Source: Njordibacter sp937773555
Lineage (GTDB): Bacteria; Pseudomonadota; Gammaproteobacteria; Pseudomonadales; Balneatricaceae
Length of the DNA stretch: 64,000 nt
Direction: 5' to 3'
Assembly: GCF_047730085.1 (NCBI RefSeq)
Contig: NZ_CP159830.1
Location: 2,604,001 to 2,668,000, forward strand
The notes below the pieces were generated by a model, which saw only the letters and a program-made list of their open reading frames with translations, did not search any database and had not been told where the DNA came from. Made by a program: the position numbers and the translations under genes. This document shows positions 9,326 through 18,370 of this stretch, in pieces (the first letter of the stretch is position 1; each line of letters opens with the position of its first letter).

Positions 9326-10132
9326 CTAGCCTTTGAGCGCTAATACATCTTGCATGTCGTACAAACCGGAGGGCTTGCCATGAAGCCAAGCACAGGCGCG
9401 CACCGCACCTTTAGCAAAGGTCATACGACTACTGGCCTTATGAGTAATCTCTATACGCTCACCTTCGCTGGCAAACAGCACCGTATGATCGCCAACTACG
9501 TCGCCAGCACGAATGGTTTCAAAACCAATCTCATTAGCCTTTCGTGGCCCAGTATTTCCCTCACGCCCATAAACGGCACATTCGTCCAAGTTACGGCCCA
9601 TAGCATTGGCCACAACCTCTCCTAAACGCAGGGCCGTACCAGACGGCGCATCAACTTTATGGCGGTGATGGGTTTCAATAATTTCCACATCATAGCCGTC
9701 TTGAAGCACGCTAGCTGCACGGTGGAGAATATCTAACAACAGGTTAATACCGACGCTCATGTTGGGTGCAAATACTACTGGGGTATGCTGAGCCTGCTCA
9801 GCTAATGTTTGCTTGTGCGCACTACTTAAGCCTGTAGTACCTATTACCATGGCTTTGCTTAGCATCACACATTCTTGCAAGTTAGCTAAGGTTAATTCTG
9901 GGTTAGTGAAGTCTATAAGCACATCAAAATCATCAGCTGCACCAGCTAGAGAACTTTTAATACTTACACCCAACTTGCCCACACCTGCCAACTCGCCAGC
10001 ATCTGCACCTACTAAACTACTACTAGGCGAAACGATTGCAGCCCCAAGGGTTAACCCAGGAGCTTGATGAACAGCCTCAACGAGCACTTTACCCATTCGC
10101 CCTGCGGCACCCATTACTGCTATTCGCGTCAT
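9326..10132 (-). CDS. dapB: 4-hydroxy-tetrahydrodipicolinate reductase
   Basis: DapB reduces the dihydrodipicolinate precursor in the diaminopimelate/lysine pathway using NAD(P)H. The 268 residues show the N-terminal nucleotide-binding MGAAGRMGK, the VLIDFTNPE segment, the FAPNMSVGIN stretch, and the catalytic HHRHKVDAPSGTA. It follows dnaJ by 51 bp and is closed by the terminator before carA. Confidence 0.96.
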   Translation of the reverse strand: MTRIAVMGAAGRMGKVLVEAVHQAPGLTLGAAIVSPSSSLVGADAGELAGVGKLGVSIKSSLAGAADDFDVLIDFTNPELTLANLQECVMLSKAMVIGTTGLSSAHKQTLAEQAQHTPVVFAPNMSVGINLLLDILHRAASVLQDGYDVEIIETHHRHKVDAPSGTALRLGEVVANAMGRNLDECAVYGREGNTGPRKANEIGFETIRAGDVVGDHTVLFASEGERIEITHKASSRMTFAKGAVRACAWLHGKPSGLYDMQDVLALKG

Positions 10133-10183
10133 GCTGCACCTCTATGCATTGCCACGCTTTTTTACTCGCAATGACAGGTTGTT

Positions 10184-11305
10184 TTAACTATCTTCGAAGA
10201 AGCTTTTAACACCTTCAAACCAAGATGATTTTTTAGGTGAATGCTTACCTTTAGTGGCTTCCATAGTGTCATGGAATTTACGCAATAAATCCTTTTGCTC
10301 TTTATTCAAATGCACTGGTGTTTCAACAGCAACACGACACATAAGATCACCTTGACCACCGCCTCGCACTTGCGTGACCCCTTTACCACGCAGGCGGAAC
10401 ATTTTACCACTTTGAGCGCCTTCAGGGATTTTTAACTTAACACGGCCATCTAAGGTCGGCACTTCAATTTCGCCACCCAAAGCTGCATCAGTAAAGCTAA
10501 TAGGCACTTCACAGTATAAGTTTTTGCCATCTCGAGTGAATATCTTATGCTCACGCACAGATACTTGTACATACAAATCACCACTTGGGCCACCATTTCC
10601 ACCAGCTTCACCTTCGCCAGTTAAACGAATGCGGTCACCCGTATCAACGCCAGGTGGGATCTTCACAGATAAGGTTTTGTATTCTTGTACTCGGCCTTCA
10701 CCATGACATGAATAACACGGGTCGCTAATCACCTTGCCGTTACCATGACAGGTTGGGCAGGTTTGCTGTACTGAGAAAAAACCTTGCTGCATGCGCACTT
10801 GGCCTTGGCCATGGCAAGTACCGCAAGTTTTGCTGCTAGTACCAGGCTTGGCACCAGAACCACCACATGGCTTACACTCTACTTGAGTGGGTATACGGAT
10901 TTCTTCGGTTGTGCCACGCACGGCCTGTTCAAGGTTTAGATCCATGGTGTAACGCAAGTCTGATCCGCGCTGAACGCTTGAACGCCCGCCACCACCAGCA
11001 CCAGCACCACCAAAAATGTCACCAAACATGTCGCCAAACACATCACCAAAACCAGCACCGCCAGCGCCGCGGGCGTTTGGGTCTACTCCAGCATGACCGT
11101 GCTGGTCATACGCAGCTTTCTTTTGGTCGTCTGATAAAATCTCGTAAGCTTCGTTCACTTCTTTGAAGCTTTCTTCGGCCGCTTTATCACCTGGATTACG
11201 ATCTGGATGATACTTCATCGCCATACGGCGAAAAGCCTTTTTAATTTCTTTTTTATCAGTGCCCTTGGCCACACCAAGAACTTCGTAAAAATCGCGTTTA
11301 GACAT
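10184..11305 (-). CDS. dnaJ: Chaperone DnaJ (Hsp40)
   Basis: DnaJ delivers substrates to DnaK and stimulates its ATPase. The 373-residue protein has the J domain with HPD at 33-35, a Gly/Phe-rich linker (about 75-110), four CxxCxGxG zinc motifs (CKPCGGSG, CGTCHGQG, CPTCHGNG, CYSCHGEG) and the C-terminal substrate-binding domains. It is the third gene of the grpE-dnaK-dnaJ run, separated from dnaK by 122 bp holding a stable hairpin. Confidence 0.97.
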   Translation of the reverse strand: MSKRDFYEVLGVAKGTDKKEIKKAFRRMAMKYHPDRNPGDKAAEESFKEVNEAYEILSDDQKKAAYDQHGHAGVDPNARGAGGAGFGDVFGDMFGDIFGGAGAGGGGRSSVQRGSDLRYTMDLNLEQAVRGTTEEIRIPTQVECKPCGGSGAKPGTSSKTCGTCHGQGQVRMQQGFFSVQQTCPTCHGNGKVISDPCYSCHGEGRVQEYKTLSVKIPPGVDTGDRIRLTGEGEAGGNGGPSGDLYVQVSVREHKIFTRDGKNLYCEVPISFTDAALGGEIEVPTLDGRVKLKIPEGAQSGKMFRLRGKGVTQVRGGGQGDLMCRVAVETPVHLNKEQKDLLRKFHDTMEATKGKHSPKKSSWFEGVKSFFEDS

Positions 11306-11360
11306 AGTTATTCCACTAAGCTTCTATTGTATTTTTAACTGCAAGAAGCAGATACAAGAA

Positions 11361-11380
11361 CGCAGGGCCTAAGCCCCGCG
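11361..11380 (-). terminator. Intercistronic hairpin between dnaK and dnaJ
   Basis: CGCGGGGC-TTAG-GCCCTGCG forms an 8-bp stem with one G-U pair on the minus strand. It has only a weak U-tract, so it is better read as a partial attenuator or mRNA-stabilising element that lowers dnaJ output relative to dnaK. Confidence 0.4.
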
Positions 11381-11427
11381 TTATAACATTGTGCCGCATT
11401 TAAGCAGCACTAGCAGGCGTATTCGGC

Positions 11428-13350
11428 TTACTTTTTGTCTTTGTCTTCGTCTTTAACTTCTTCAAACTCTGCATCAACAGCGTCATCTGCAGCTGCATCG
11501 CCAGCATTTTCAGCATCACCCTGAGCGGCTGCGTCTTCTGCATACATCTTTTGAGCAATTGCACCAGAGGCTTCAGTTAAAGTGGCAGTAGCAGATTCAA
11601 TGGCTTCTTTGTCTTCGCCTTTTAAAGCTTCTTCAAGCGCATCAATTGCAGTTTGTACTGCTGCTTTTTCTTCGTCTGTGGCCTTCTCACCAGCTTCTTC
11701 AATCATCTTCTTAGATGAGTGAACCATGCCATCTGCAGTATTACGGGCTTGTACCATTTCTTCAAACTTCTGATCTTCAGCAGCATTAGCCTCTGCATCT
11801 TGTACCATTTGCTCGATTTCTTCATCACTGAGGCCAGAAGAGGCTTTAATGATAATGGACTGTTCTTTACCCGTACCCTTATCTTTAGCAGAGACATTTA
11901 AAATACCGTTGGCATCAATGTCGAAACTTACTTCAATCTGTGGCATACCACGGGGTGCTGGTGGAATATCACTAAGGTCAAAACGTCCCAAAGATTTATT
12001 CTGCGTCGCCTGCTTGCGCTCACCCTGACACACATGAATGGTCACAGCAGCTTGGTTGTCGTCAGCTGTAGAGAATACCTGAGACTTCTTAGTAGGGATG
12101 GTCGTGTTCCTGTCGATCACCGAAGTCATCACACCGCCCATAGTTTCAATACCAAGCGTCAAAGGCGTAACATCTAGCAACAATACGTCAGTAACGTCTC
12201 CTGCCAATACACCACCCTGAATCGCTGCGCCCATGGCTACTGCTTCGTCTGGGTTAACATCTTTGCGTGGTTCTTTACCAAAAAAAGTTGTCACTTCAGT
12301 TTGAACTAAAGGCATACGGCTTTGGCCGCCAACCATAATCACTTCGTCTATTTCGCTTGCCTCTAGGCCAGCATCTTTAAGCGCTTGGGCACACGGCTTC
12401 AGAGTACCAGACACCAAGTCTTCTACCAAAGACTCTAACTTAGCGCGAGAAATCTTAACATTTAAGTGCTTAGGGCCTGAGGCATCTGCCGTAATGTACG
12501 GTAAGTTAACATCAGTTTGACTAGAGCTAGACAATTCAACTTTAGCTTTTTCTGCAGCTTCTTTTAGACGCTGCAATGCCAATGGGTCGTTATGTACATC
12601 AATACCAGAGTCTTTTTTGAACTCAGCAGCTAAGAACTCAATCAACCGTAGGTCAAAGTCTTCTCCACCTAGGAATGTGTCACCATTAGTGGCTAGCACT
12701 TCAAACTGTGTCTCGCCATCTACATCGGCAATTTCAATGATAGAAATATCAAAAGTACCACCACCCAAGTCATACACAGCAATCGTAGAATCGCCACGGC
12801 TCTTATCAAGGCCATAAGCCAATGCTGCCGCTGTAGGCTCGTTAATAATGCGCTTAACTTCTAGGCCAGCAATACGGCCAGCATCTTTAGTTGCCTGACG
12901 CTGCGAATCATTAAAGTAAGCAGGCACAGTAATTACCGCTTCAGTAACCGTTTCGCCTAAGTAGTCTTCGGCAGTTTTCTTCATCTTTTTCAAGATTTCA
13001 GCAGAGATCTGCGGTGGTGCTTTGCTTTCGCCATTTACGTTAACCCAAGCATCACCGTTATCGGCTGCTTCAATTTTGTAAGGCACCATTTTAATGTCTT
13101 TTTGTACCACATCATCTTTGAACTTACGGCCAATTAAACGTTTGATAGCAAATAAGGTATTAACCGGGTTAGTCACAGCTTGACGCTTGGCAGATTGACC
13201 GACCAAGATTTCTCCATCACCAGCAAAAGCAATAATGGAAGGCGTGGTGCGATCGCCCTCTGCGTTCTCAATTACTTTAGCGCTGCCGCCATCTAAAACA
13301 GACACACATGAGTTGGTTGTGCCTAAGTCAATACCAATGATCTTTCCCAT
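11428..13350 (-). CDS. dnaK: Chaperone DnaK (Hsp70)
   Basis: DnaK is the major ATP-driven folding chaperone. The product begins MGKIIGIDLGTTNSCV, shows the three Hsp70 signatures (IDLGTTNS; VYDLGGGTFDISI; VIMVGGQSRMPLV) and ends in an acidic tail EEVKDEDKDKK. Of several in-frame starts I chose the ATG at 13350: GGAG lies six bases before it, the next ATG upstream is only three bases from GGAG, and the TTG further upstream overlaps the ribosome site. The length is then 640 residues, typical of the family. Confidence 0.97.
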   Translation of the reverse strand: MGKIIGIDLGTTNSCVSVLDGGSAKVIENAEGDRTTPSIIAFAGDGEILVGQSAKRQAVTNPVNTLFAIKRLIGRKFKDDVVQKDIKMVPYKIEAADNGDAWVNVNGESKAPPQISAEILKKMKKTAEDYLGETVTEAVITVPAYFNDSQRQATKDAGRIAGLEVKRIINEPTAAALAYGLDKSRGDSTIAVYDLGGGTFDISIIEIADVDGETQFEVLATNGDTFLGGEDFDLRLIEFLAAEFKKDSGIDVHNDPLALQRLKEAAEKAKVELSSSSQTDVNLPYITADASGPKHLNVKISRAKLESLVEDLVSGTLKPCAQALKDAGLEASEIDEVIMVGGQSRMPLVQTEVTTFFGKEPRKDVNPDEAVAMGAAIQGGVLAGDVTDVLLLDVTPLTLGIETMGGVMTSVIDRNTTIPTKKSQVFSTADDNQAAVTIHVCQGERKQATQNKSLGRFDLSDIPPAPRGMPQIEVSFDIDANGILNVSAKDKGTGKEQSIIIKASSGLSDEEIEQMVQDAEANAAEDQKFEEMVQARNTADGMVHSSKKMIEEAGEKATDEEKAAVQTAIDALEEALKGEDKEAIESATATLTEASGAIAQKMYAEDAAAQGDAENAGDAAADDAVDAEFEEVKDEDKDKK

Positions 13351-13464
13351 CATAAACTCCAATTCTTAATTCACCCTTAACGGGCTTTTGATTCAATTTT
13401 GCTCAGCAGCGTTAGCGGTCTAGGTTGTTCTTAGCCTTAGGCTTAGCCCTGCTTGCTTGTTTGT

Positions 13465-13492
13465 TATATAGGACCATTTGCCCAAATTTCAA
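13465..13492 (-). promoter_or_regulatory. dnaK promoter (sigma-70 and sigma-32-like)
   Basis: On the minus strand TTGAAA, 16 bp and TATATA form a vegetative promoter. The overlapping GTTGAAA-N14-CCTATAT resembles the heat-shock consensus CTTGAAA / CCCCATNT. It lies in the grpE-dnaK gap about 115 bp before the dnaK start. Confidence 0.55.
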
Positions 13493-13511
13493 CTACAAAA
13501 CCTTAATTTTT

Positions 13512-14093
13512 CTATTTAGAAACCACGACCATGGCTGGCCGCACAAGCCGCCCATTTAAGGTGTACCCTTTTTGGAACACTTCCATCACCGTGTTAGGCT
13601 CAAGATCTGGGTTAGGCACTGCCGTCATCGCTTCGTGCAACTCTGGATTGAACGGCTCACCATGAGGATCTAGCTGAGTTACATTGAATTTCTGTAATCC
13701 ATCAAGGAGCATTTTTTGGCTCATCTCAACACCTTCAAGCAAGCCCTTTAAGCTAGCCCCGTCAGCGCTGCCCGCTTCAATTGCACGACCTAAGTTATCT
13801 AACAAAGACACTACTTCTGTCATTAGCTTTTCTTGGCCAAACTTGTGTGCCTTAGACACATCTTGCTCACTACGGCGGCGAATATTTTGCGCTTCTGCTT
13901 GCGCACGCAACACATCAGCTTGCTGCTCATCTACTTTAACCAAGGCCACTTCTAGTTCGGCCTGCACTGATTCTAGGGTTACTTCCTGCAACACGTCTTC
14001 AGTAGGCGCTTCAGCACTGTCTTCAACCACCTCGGCGTCCAGTTTTAGCTCTAGCTCAACTTCAGTTTCAGATGGCTGTTCTTGCTCGCTCAT
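13512..14093 (-). CDS. grpE: Nucleotide exchange factor GrpE
   Basis: GrpE releases ADP from DnaK. The 193-residue protein has an acidic, disordered N-terminus, a long coiled coil (about 40-115, with RAQAEAQNIRRRSEQDV) and the C-terminal beta domain ending in YTLNGRLVRPAMVVVSK, the family signature. It precedes dnaK on the same strand with its own strong heat-shock promoter. Confidence 0.95.
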   Translation of the reverse strand: MSEQEQPSETEVELELKLDAEVVEDSAEAPTEDVLQEVTLESVQAELEVALVKVDEQQADVLRAQAEAQNIRRRSEQDVSKAHKFGQEKLMTEVVSLLDNLGRAIEAGSADGASLKGLLEGVEMSQKMLLDGLQKFNVTQLDPHGEPFNPELHEAMTAVPNPDLEPNTVMEVFQKGYTLNGRLVRPAMVVVSK

Positions 14094-14153
14094 TAACTTC
14101 TCCGTTACATAACTTTCGCAACCTTTACAATAAGGTCACTTGACTGATCTTCT

Positions 14154-14181
14154 ATATGGGGACACCGTCGAGCGATTCAAG
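14154..14181 (-). promoter_or_regulatory. Sigma-32 heat-shock promoter of grpE
   Basis: Minus-strand CTTGAA, a 14-bp spacer and CCCCATAT match the sigma-32 consensus almost exactly, 61 bp before the grpE ATG. This implies that grpE, and by read-through dnaK-dnaJ, is heat-induced. Confidence 0.85.
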
Positions 14182-14241
14182 CAATTAAGCCCTGCTTTTA
14201 TGAGGTTTTAAAAATATATATTAAAGCCTTTCTAAAAATAC

Positions 14242-14269
14242 TGGACATAAACCCACTACTGGTTATAAT
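14242..14269 (+). promoter_or_regulatory. recN promoter
   Basis: TGGACA (14242-14247), 16 bp, and TATAAT (14264-14269) lie 31 bp before the recN ATG. The -10 is embedded in a LexA box. Confidence 0.7.
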
Positions 14270-14274
14270 GCCAG
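14259..14274 (+). promoter_or_regulatory. LexA (SOS) box over the recN -10
   Basis: CTGGTTATAATGCCAG fits the CTG-N10-CAG LexA operator with an AT-rich centre and covers the -10 hexamer. recN is a classic SOS gene, so repression by LexA is expected. Confidence 0.8.
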
Positions 14275-14299
14275 TACAATAATTCACCGGAGCAGCGCC

Positions 14300-15982
14300 A
14301 TGTTGCAACAGCTAATTGTTCACCATTATGCGTTAGTAGATTTTTTACACCTAGACTTCAGCGACAAGATGACCGCCATTAGTGGCGAAACTGGCGCGGG
14401 TAAATCAATACTTCTTGGTGCACTAGGCTTAACTTTGGGTGATAGAGCTGAGTCTGGGTGTGTTCAGCAGGGGGCAGAACGAGCGGACATTCACGCTGTA
14501 TTCGACCTTAGCCACTTACCCCGTGTGAAAGATTACTTATCAGCTAAGCATCTGGCGGCAGCCGAAGACCCCGACACCTGCATATTGCGCCGAATGATTA
14601 ACCAAGATGGCCGCTCCAGAGGCTACATTAACGGCAAACCGGTCAATATAACTGCGCTTAAAGAGCTGGGTCGCCAGCTAATTAATATACACGGCCAGCA
14701 CGAACACCAGCACTTGCTAGGCCGTGACAGCCATCAAACTCTTTTAGATGCCTTTGGCAATTACCCACAACACCAAGAAGCAGTGGCATCAATAAGCCAT
14801 GATTGGTTTGAGTTTGATCGACAAATTAAGGCCCTAACGGGTGGCCAGCAGCTCTCTGAAGCTGAGCAACAGTTATTGCAATATCAGGTGGATGAACTTG
14901 AGCAGCTAGCCCTATTGCCTGAAGAACTGCTCTGCCTAGAGCAAGAGCACAAGCAACGAGCCAATGCAGACCAACTGCTTCAAGCCGTTCGCTGCGCCCT
15001 GCCTGAAAACCCATTAGGTGAAGACCCCACAGCTTGCCTGCAGCGCTGGCAGCACCAACTGCAGAATTTTAGCCAGCATAGCCCCCACCTATTGGCTGCA
15101 GTAGACATGCTTGCCAGTGCGGTTATACAAATAGAAGAAAGCCAGATTGAGCTACAGAGCTTTTTACAAGGCTTTGATGAAGACCCAGCACGCCTGCAAA
15201 CTTTAGAGTACCGCTTAGACCAAATTTATAGCATGGCAAGGAAACATAAAATTCAAGCGGCAGATCTGCCAGAACACCTTGATAAGCTGCAGCAGCAGCT
15301 GCAACAAAACCAAGACCAAGAAGGCCAGCTTGAAGCCATCTACGAACAACAGGCAGCACTTACCGACGCATACGATAGAGCTTCAGCTAAGCTCACTAAA
15401 GCAAGACAAGCTGCAGCTAAACAGCTTGAAAAAGCTGTGGGTGAGCAACTTTCATTACTAGGCATGCCCAACTGCCGATTAGAGCTAAGCATGCAGACCA
15501 AAGCAGAGACTCGCTTACAGCCCCAGGGACGTGATGACACTGAGATTTTAATTAGCACCAACCCTGGCCAAAGCGCCAAGCCTCTGGCTAAAATCGCCTC
15601 TGGTGGTGAATTGTCACGTATCAGCTTAGCGATCCAAGTGGTCATCGCAACTACTAGCATTACGCCAAGCCTTATCTTTGATGAAGTAGACGTGGGCATT
15701 GGTGGGGCTACGGCAGAAATTGTTGGCCGACTCTTGTCTCAATTAGGCCAACATTGCCAATTGTTATGTATCACTCACTTGCCACAAGTAGCAAGCCAAG
15801 CACAGCACCATTTGCAGGTGAGTAAGTCTAGCCAGGGACAAACAACACAAACCCAGGTTGCCGCATTAAATGACCATCAAAGAATACAAGAAATTGCGCG
15901 AATGCTAGGCGGTGTGAAGCTAACGCAACAAACACTAGCCCACGCTAAAGAAATGTTAGGTACTGGCGCACTCCTGCACTAA
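14300..15982 (+). CDS. recN: DNA repair protein RecN
   Basis: RecN is an SMC-like ATPase that acts early in recombinational repair of double-strand breaks. The 560 residues show Walker A GETGAGKS at 29-36, long Gln/Glu-rich coiled-coil arms (about 160-370), the ABC signature LAKIASGGELSRISLAIQ, Walker B SLIFDEVDVGIGG and the C-terminal ITHLPQVASQA. GGAG sits nine bases before the ATG. It is under a LexA box and converges with fur. Confidence 0.96.
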   Translation: MLQQLIVHHYALVDFLHLDFSDKMTAISGETGAGKSILLGALGLTLGDRAESGCVQQGAERADIHAVFDLSHLPRVKDYLSAKHLAAAEDPDTCILRRMINQDGRSRGYINGKPVNITALKELGRQLINIHGQHEHQHLLGRDSHQTLLDAFGNYPQHQEAVASISHDWFEFDRQIKALTGGQQLSEAEQQLLQYQVDELEQLALLPEELLCLEQEHKQRANADQLLQAVRCALPENPLGEDPTACLQRWQHQLQNFSQHSPHLLAAVDMLASAVIQIEESQIELQSFLQGFDEDPARLQTLEYRLDQIYSMARKHKIQAADLPEHLDKLQQQLQQNQDQEGQLEAIYEQQAALTDAYDRASAKLTKARQAAAKQLEKAVGEQLSLLGMPNCRLELSMQTKAETRLQPQGRDDTEILISTNPGQSAKPLAKIASGGELSRISLAIQVVIATTSITPSLIFDEVDVGIGGATAEIVGRLLSQLGQHCQLLCITHLPQVASQAQHHLQVSKSSQGQTTQTQVAALNDHQRIQEIARMLGGVKLTQQTLAHAKEMLGTGALLH

Positions 15983-16009
15983 ACGCAGAGCTAAAGTGCG
16001 CCTAAGCAG

Positions 16010-16420
16010 TTAGTCTTCACTAACGCCATAGAGGTAAACAGTGCGGCTAGTAAGTTCGTAACCTAATTCAGCAGCGATCTCTTCCAAGCGCTTGTTTAAA
16101 ACTGGGTCGTTGAACTCTTTAATTCTGCCCGATTTTATACAAACAATATGGTCATGACTGCTTTCAGTGGCTAATTCAAATACTGAGTTACCACCTTCAA
16201 AGTGGTGGCGAACGACCAAGCCAGCAGCTTCAAACTGTGTTAACACCCGATAAACTGTCGCTAAGCCAACATCTTCACCCTGCTCCATGAGCAGCTTATA
16301 AATATCTTCTGCACTCCAGTGGTCACCTTCCATAGCTTGTTCGAGCATTTGGTAGATTTTGACACGGGGCAAGGTCACTTTCAGCCCTGCTTTACGTAAT
16401 TCTTGGCTTTCTGATGCCAT
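16010..16420 (-). CDS. fur: Ferric uptake regulator Fur
   Basis: Fur is the Fe2+-dependent repressor of iron uptake genes. From the ATG at 16420 the protein is 136 residues, beginning MASESQELRKAGLKVTLPRVKI, the standard Fur N-terminus. A winged helix is followed by the metal-sensing HHFEGGNSVFELATESSHDHIVC. Only one Cys of the E. coli CxxC pair is kept (C-I-K-S), as in pseudomonads. Longer in-frame starts exist but run into the bamE promoter region. Fur-like boxes near 47.8-48.6 kb are plausible targets in this window. Confidence 0.95.
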   Translation of the reverse strand: MASESQELRKAGLKVTLPRVKIYQMLEQAMEGDHWSAEDIYKLLMEQGEDVGLATVYRVLTQFEAAGLVVRHHFEGGNSVFELATESSHDHIVCIKSGRIKEFNDPVLNKRLEEIAAELGYELTSRTVYLYGVSED

Positions 16421-16499
16421 AGTAATGTTTACACTCTTTAGACTCATGGGGGATTGAGGTATGATTCTCAACCACATATTCAACACACAGACTTGGTCC

Positions 16500-16820
16500 A
16501 TGAAACGCTATCTTATCACGTCTCTTTTTCTCGCGCTTACCAGTGGGTGCTCAAATATCGACAGCCTAGGGTTTCCAGGCGTCCATAAAATTGATATCCA
16601 ACAGGGTAATCTCATCACCGATGAGATGATAGAGCTACTTAGACCTGGCTTAACCCAAAGCCAAGTGCAGTATGTTATGGGCACACCTCTAGTGGTGGAC
16701 ACCTTTAACCCGAGCCACTGGGACTATATTTATCAATATCGTCGTGGCGATGGCACCTTTGAAGAACGTAAACTTAGGGTCATTTTTGATCAGGGTCGAG
16801 TTACCCGTATAGACCAGTAA
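16500..16820 (+). CDS. bamE: Outer membrane assembly lipoprotein BamE (SmpA)
   Basis: BamE is a small lipoprotein of the BAM complex that inserts beta-barrel proteins. The 106-residue product has a signal peptide with a lipobox (ALTSGC) and the SmpA/OmlA domain (RPGLTQSQVQYVMGTPL; WDYIYQYRRGDG; LRVIFDQGRVTRID). The ATG at 16500 places the signal peptide correctly; the frame remains open upstream without coding character. It is divergent from fur, a conserved arrangement. Confidence 0.94.
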   Translation: MKRYLITSLFLALTSGCSNIDSLGFPGVHKIDIQQGNLITDEMIELLRPGLTQSQVQYVMGTPLVVDTFNPSHWDYIYQYRRGDGTFEERKLRVIFDQGRVTRIDQ

Positions 16821-16845
16821 ATAGCCGCCATACTGTTTATAACTA

Positions 16846-17160
16846 TTAGGCTTTTAGCTGCGCTTTAGCTGCTGCTTTAGCTGCTGCTTTGGCAGCACGG
16901 TTGGCCCGTGCCACCTTTGGGTCTATAGTTAATGGGCGATAGATTTCTACCCGCTGACCCTGCATAATTTTTTCTACCTGTGGGTTTTTCACCGCTTTGC
17001 CAAAAATACCCATAGGGGTGCCGGCAAGCTGCAAGCCGTCAAAGTGTTCAACAATACCCGACATTACCGCGGCATCGTAAACTGTTGTGCCACAAGGGAC
17101 TTGTAAAGCCATAATTTTTTGTTGATCTGGTAGCGCAAAAGCCACCTCTACATCGATCAT
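16846..17160 (-). CDS. rnfH: RnfH family ubiquitin-fold protein
   Basis: This is a small beta-grasp protein of the RnfH/UPF0125 family, commonly paired with ratA; its exact role is not settled. Family features are MIDVEVAFALPDQQ, a GTTVYDAAVMSGI segment, and the QRVEIYRPLTIDPKVARANRA end. The tail is an unusual Ala/Lys repeat (AAKAAAKAAAKAQLKA). I chose the ATG at 17160; a GTG at 17178 and a longer start overlapping ratA by 23 bp are possible. Confidence 0.85.
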   Translation of the reverse strand: MIDVEVAFALPDQQKIMALQVPCGTTVYDAAVMSGIVEHFDGLQLAGTPMGIFGKAVKNPQVEKIMQGQRVEIYRPLTIDPKVARANRAAKAAAKAAAKAQLKA

Positions 17161-17185
17161 ATCTGCAGTTTCAATCACATTATTC

Positions 17186-17614
17186 TCACTTATATATGTG
17201 GTCTGCACGCTTACAAAAAGCGTCCACCATATTGCCTGCTATGGGGCTAAAAACACTACTCATTGCCTTACCTCTAAGCCCTGAAACACCGAATTCTAAC
17301 GCCATTTCCACCTTACAAGCATCATCTGTTAATGGCGTAAATACCCAACTCCCCGTAAGGTAATCAAAGGGACCATCTTGCAACGCTAAGGTTATTTTTT
17401 CATCCGCTAGCAACGTATTACGTGTCACAAACTGGTAACTAAGTCCCGCCTTGCTCAAGTATAAGCGAGCGCTCATCGTTGTTAAAGTGGACTCTATCAA
17501 ATCAACTTTAGAGCAACCATCTAAAAACTCTGGATAACGCTTAACGTCATTCACAAGCGCATACATACTGGCCGCAGAATGCATTACCAAAGCCGAACGG
17601 TTTATCTTAGCCAC
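17186..17614 (-). CDS. ratA: RatA/COQ10-type START-domain protein
   Basis: This 142-residue member of the RatA/COQ10 family (SRPBCC fold) may bind ubiquinone or act on ribosome association; both roles are claimed for homologs. The N-terminus MAKINRSALVMHSAASMYALVNDVK and the WVFTPL...CKVEMALEFGV strands are family-typical. It is divergent from smpB with rnfH downstream, the standard smpB-ratA-rnfH neighbourhood. Confidence 0.92.
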   Translation of the reverse strand: MAKINRSALVMHSAASMYALVNDVKRYPEFLDGCSKVDLIESTLTTMSARLYLSKAGLSYQFVTRNTLLADEKITLALQDGPFDYLTGSWVFTPLTDDACKVEMALEFGVSGLRGKAMSSVFSPIAGNMVDAFCKRADHIYK

Positions 17615-17733
17615 AGACGTTACCCTTAATAAAAAGACTATATTAAAGTTAAAACAGACACCAATAAAGCAATATCATCAATTATTCACTAAATGTCACT
17701 GCAGTAGATTCTGGCTTAAGGTAGAATGCGCCC

Positions 17734-18213
17734 ATGGCAAAGAAATCAAAAACTCAAAAGCACTCTTCCGGCACCATTGCGCTCAATAAACGGGCCAAAT
17801 TTGAATACCATTTAGACCAGCGTATCGAAGCAGGGTTGGTATTAACCGGTTGGGAAATTAAAAGCATTCGTGACGGCCGTGCAAACCTAACAGATTCATA
17901 TGTGGTTATAAAAGACCAAGAAGCTTATCTTGTAGGGATGCACATATCACCGTTAATGACAGCCTGCACCCACGTGGTAGCAGAGCCCCGCCGTGAACGA
18001 AAGCTTTTGTTAAATAAAAAAGAAATATCTCGCTTGTTTGCCTCATCGTCACAAACTGGACAAACTATTGTCGCTACAGCGCTTTACTGGAAAGGCCATC
18101 GAGTGAAGTGTGAAATTTGCTTAGCTAAAGGTAAGCAACAGCACGACAAACGCGCTACAGAAAAAGATCGTGACTGGAGTAAGCAAAAGCATCGGATTTT
18201 AATGAAGGCCTAG
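17734..18213 (+). CDS. smpB: SsrA-binding protein SmpB
   Basis: SmpB binds the tRNA-like domain of tmRNA and brings it to stalled ribosomes. The 159-residue protein has the N-terminal ALNKRAKFEYHLDQRIEAGLVLTGWEIKSIR signature and a basic C-terminal tail (KDRDWSKQKHRILMKA) that occupies the mRNA channel. The gene for its partner ssrA follows 157 bp downstream. Confidence 0.97.
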   Translation: MAKKSKTQKHSSGTIALNKRAKFEYHLDQRIEAGLVLTGWEIKSIRDGRANLTDSYVVIKDQEAYLVGMHISPLMTACTHVVAEPRRERKLLLNKKEISRLFASSSQTGQTIVATALYWKGHRVKCEICLAKGKQQHDKRATEKDRDWSKQKHRILMKA

Positions 18214-18235
18214 GCCACCATTAGCAAACTAAAAA

Positions 18236-18253
18236 AGGCACTACCGCGTGCCT
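18236..18253 (-). terminator. Minus-facing intrinsic terminator between smpB and ssrA
   Basis: AGGCAC-N6-GTGCCT forms a 6-bp hairpin, and on the minus strand it is followed by six Ts. No minus-strand gene ends here, so it would stop antisense transcription from entering smpB. Confidence 0.4.
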
Positions 18254-18352
18254 GGATACTCAAAACCAAAAAAACACGCCCTAGCTTGCCTTTTGACACC
18301 ATTTGAACTCTAGTAAACTTCTGAATTAACACCATTATTAATTTAATGCTGC

Positions 18353-18358
18353 TATAAT
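18353..18358 (+). promoter_or_regulatory. ssrA promoter -10
   Basis: TATAAT lies 12 bases before the mature tmRNA 5' end. No good -35 is seen at the right distance; TTAACA at 18326 is 21 bp upstream. Confidence 0.55.
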
Positions 18359-18370
18359 CATTCCTGCTAA

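Noticed and set aside
10867..11166. Plus-strand His-rich frame antisense to dnaJ
   Set aside because: It is the reverse-complement shadow of the DnaJ Gly-rich and J-domain coding sequence.
16454..16471. TTGAG-N8-CTCAA dyad in the fur/bamE gap as a Fur autoregulatory site
   Set aside because: It lacks GATAAT hexamers and the match to the Fur consensus is too poor.
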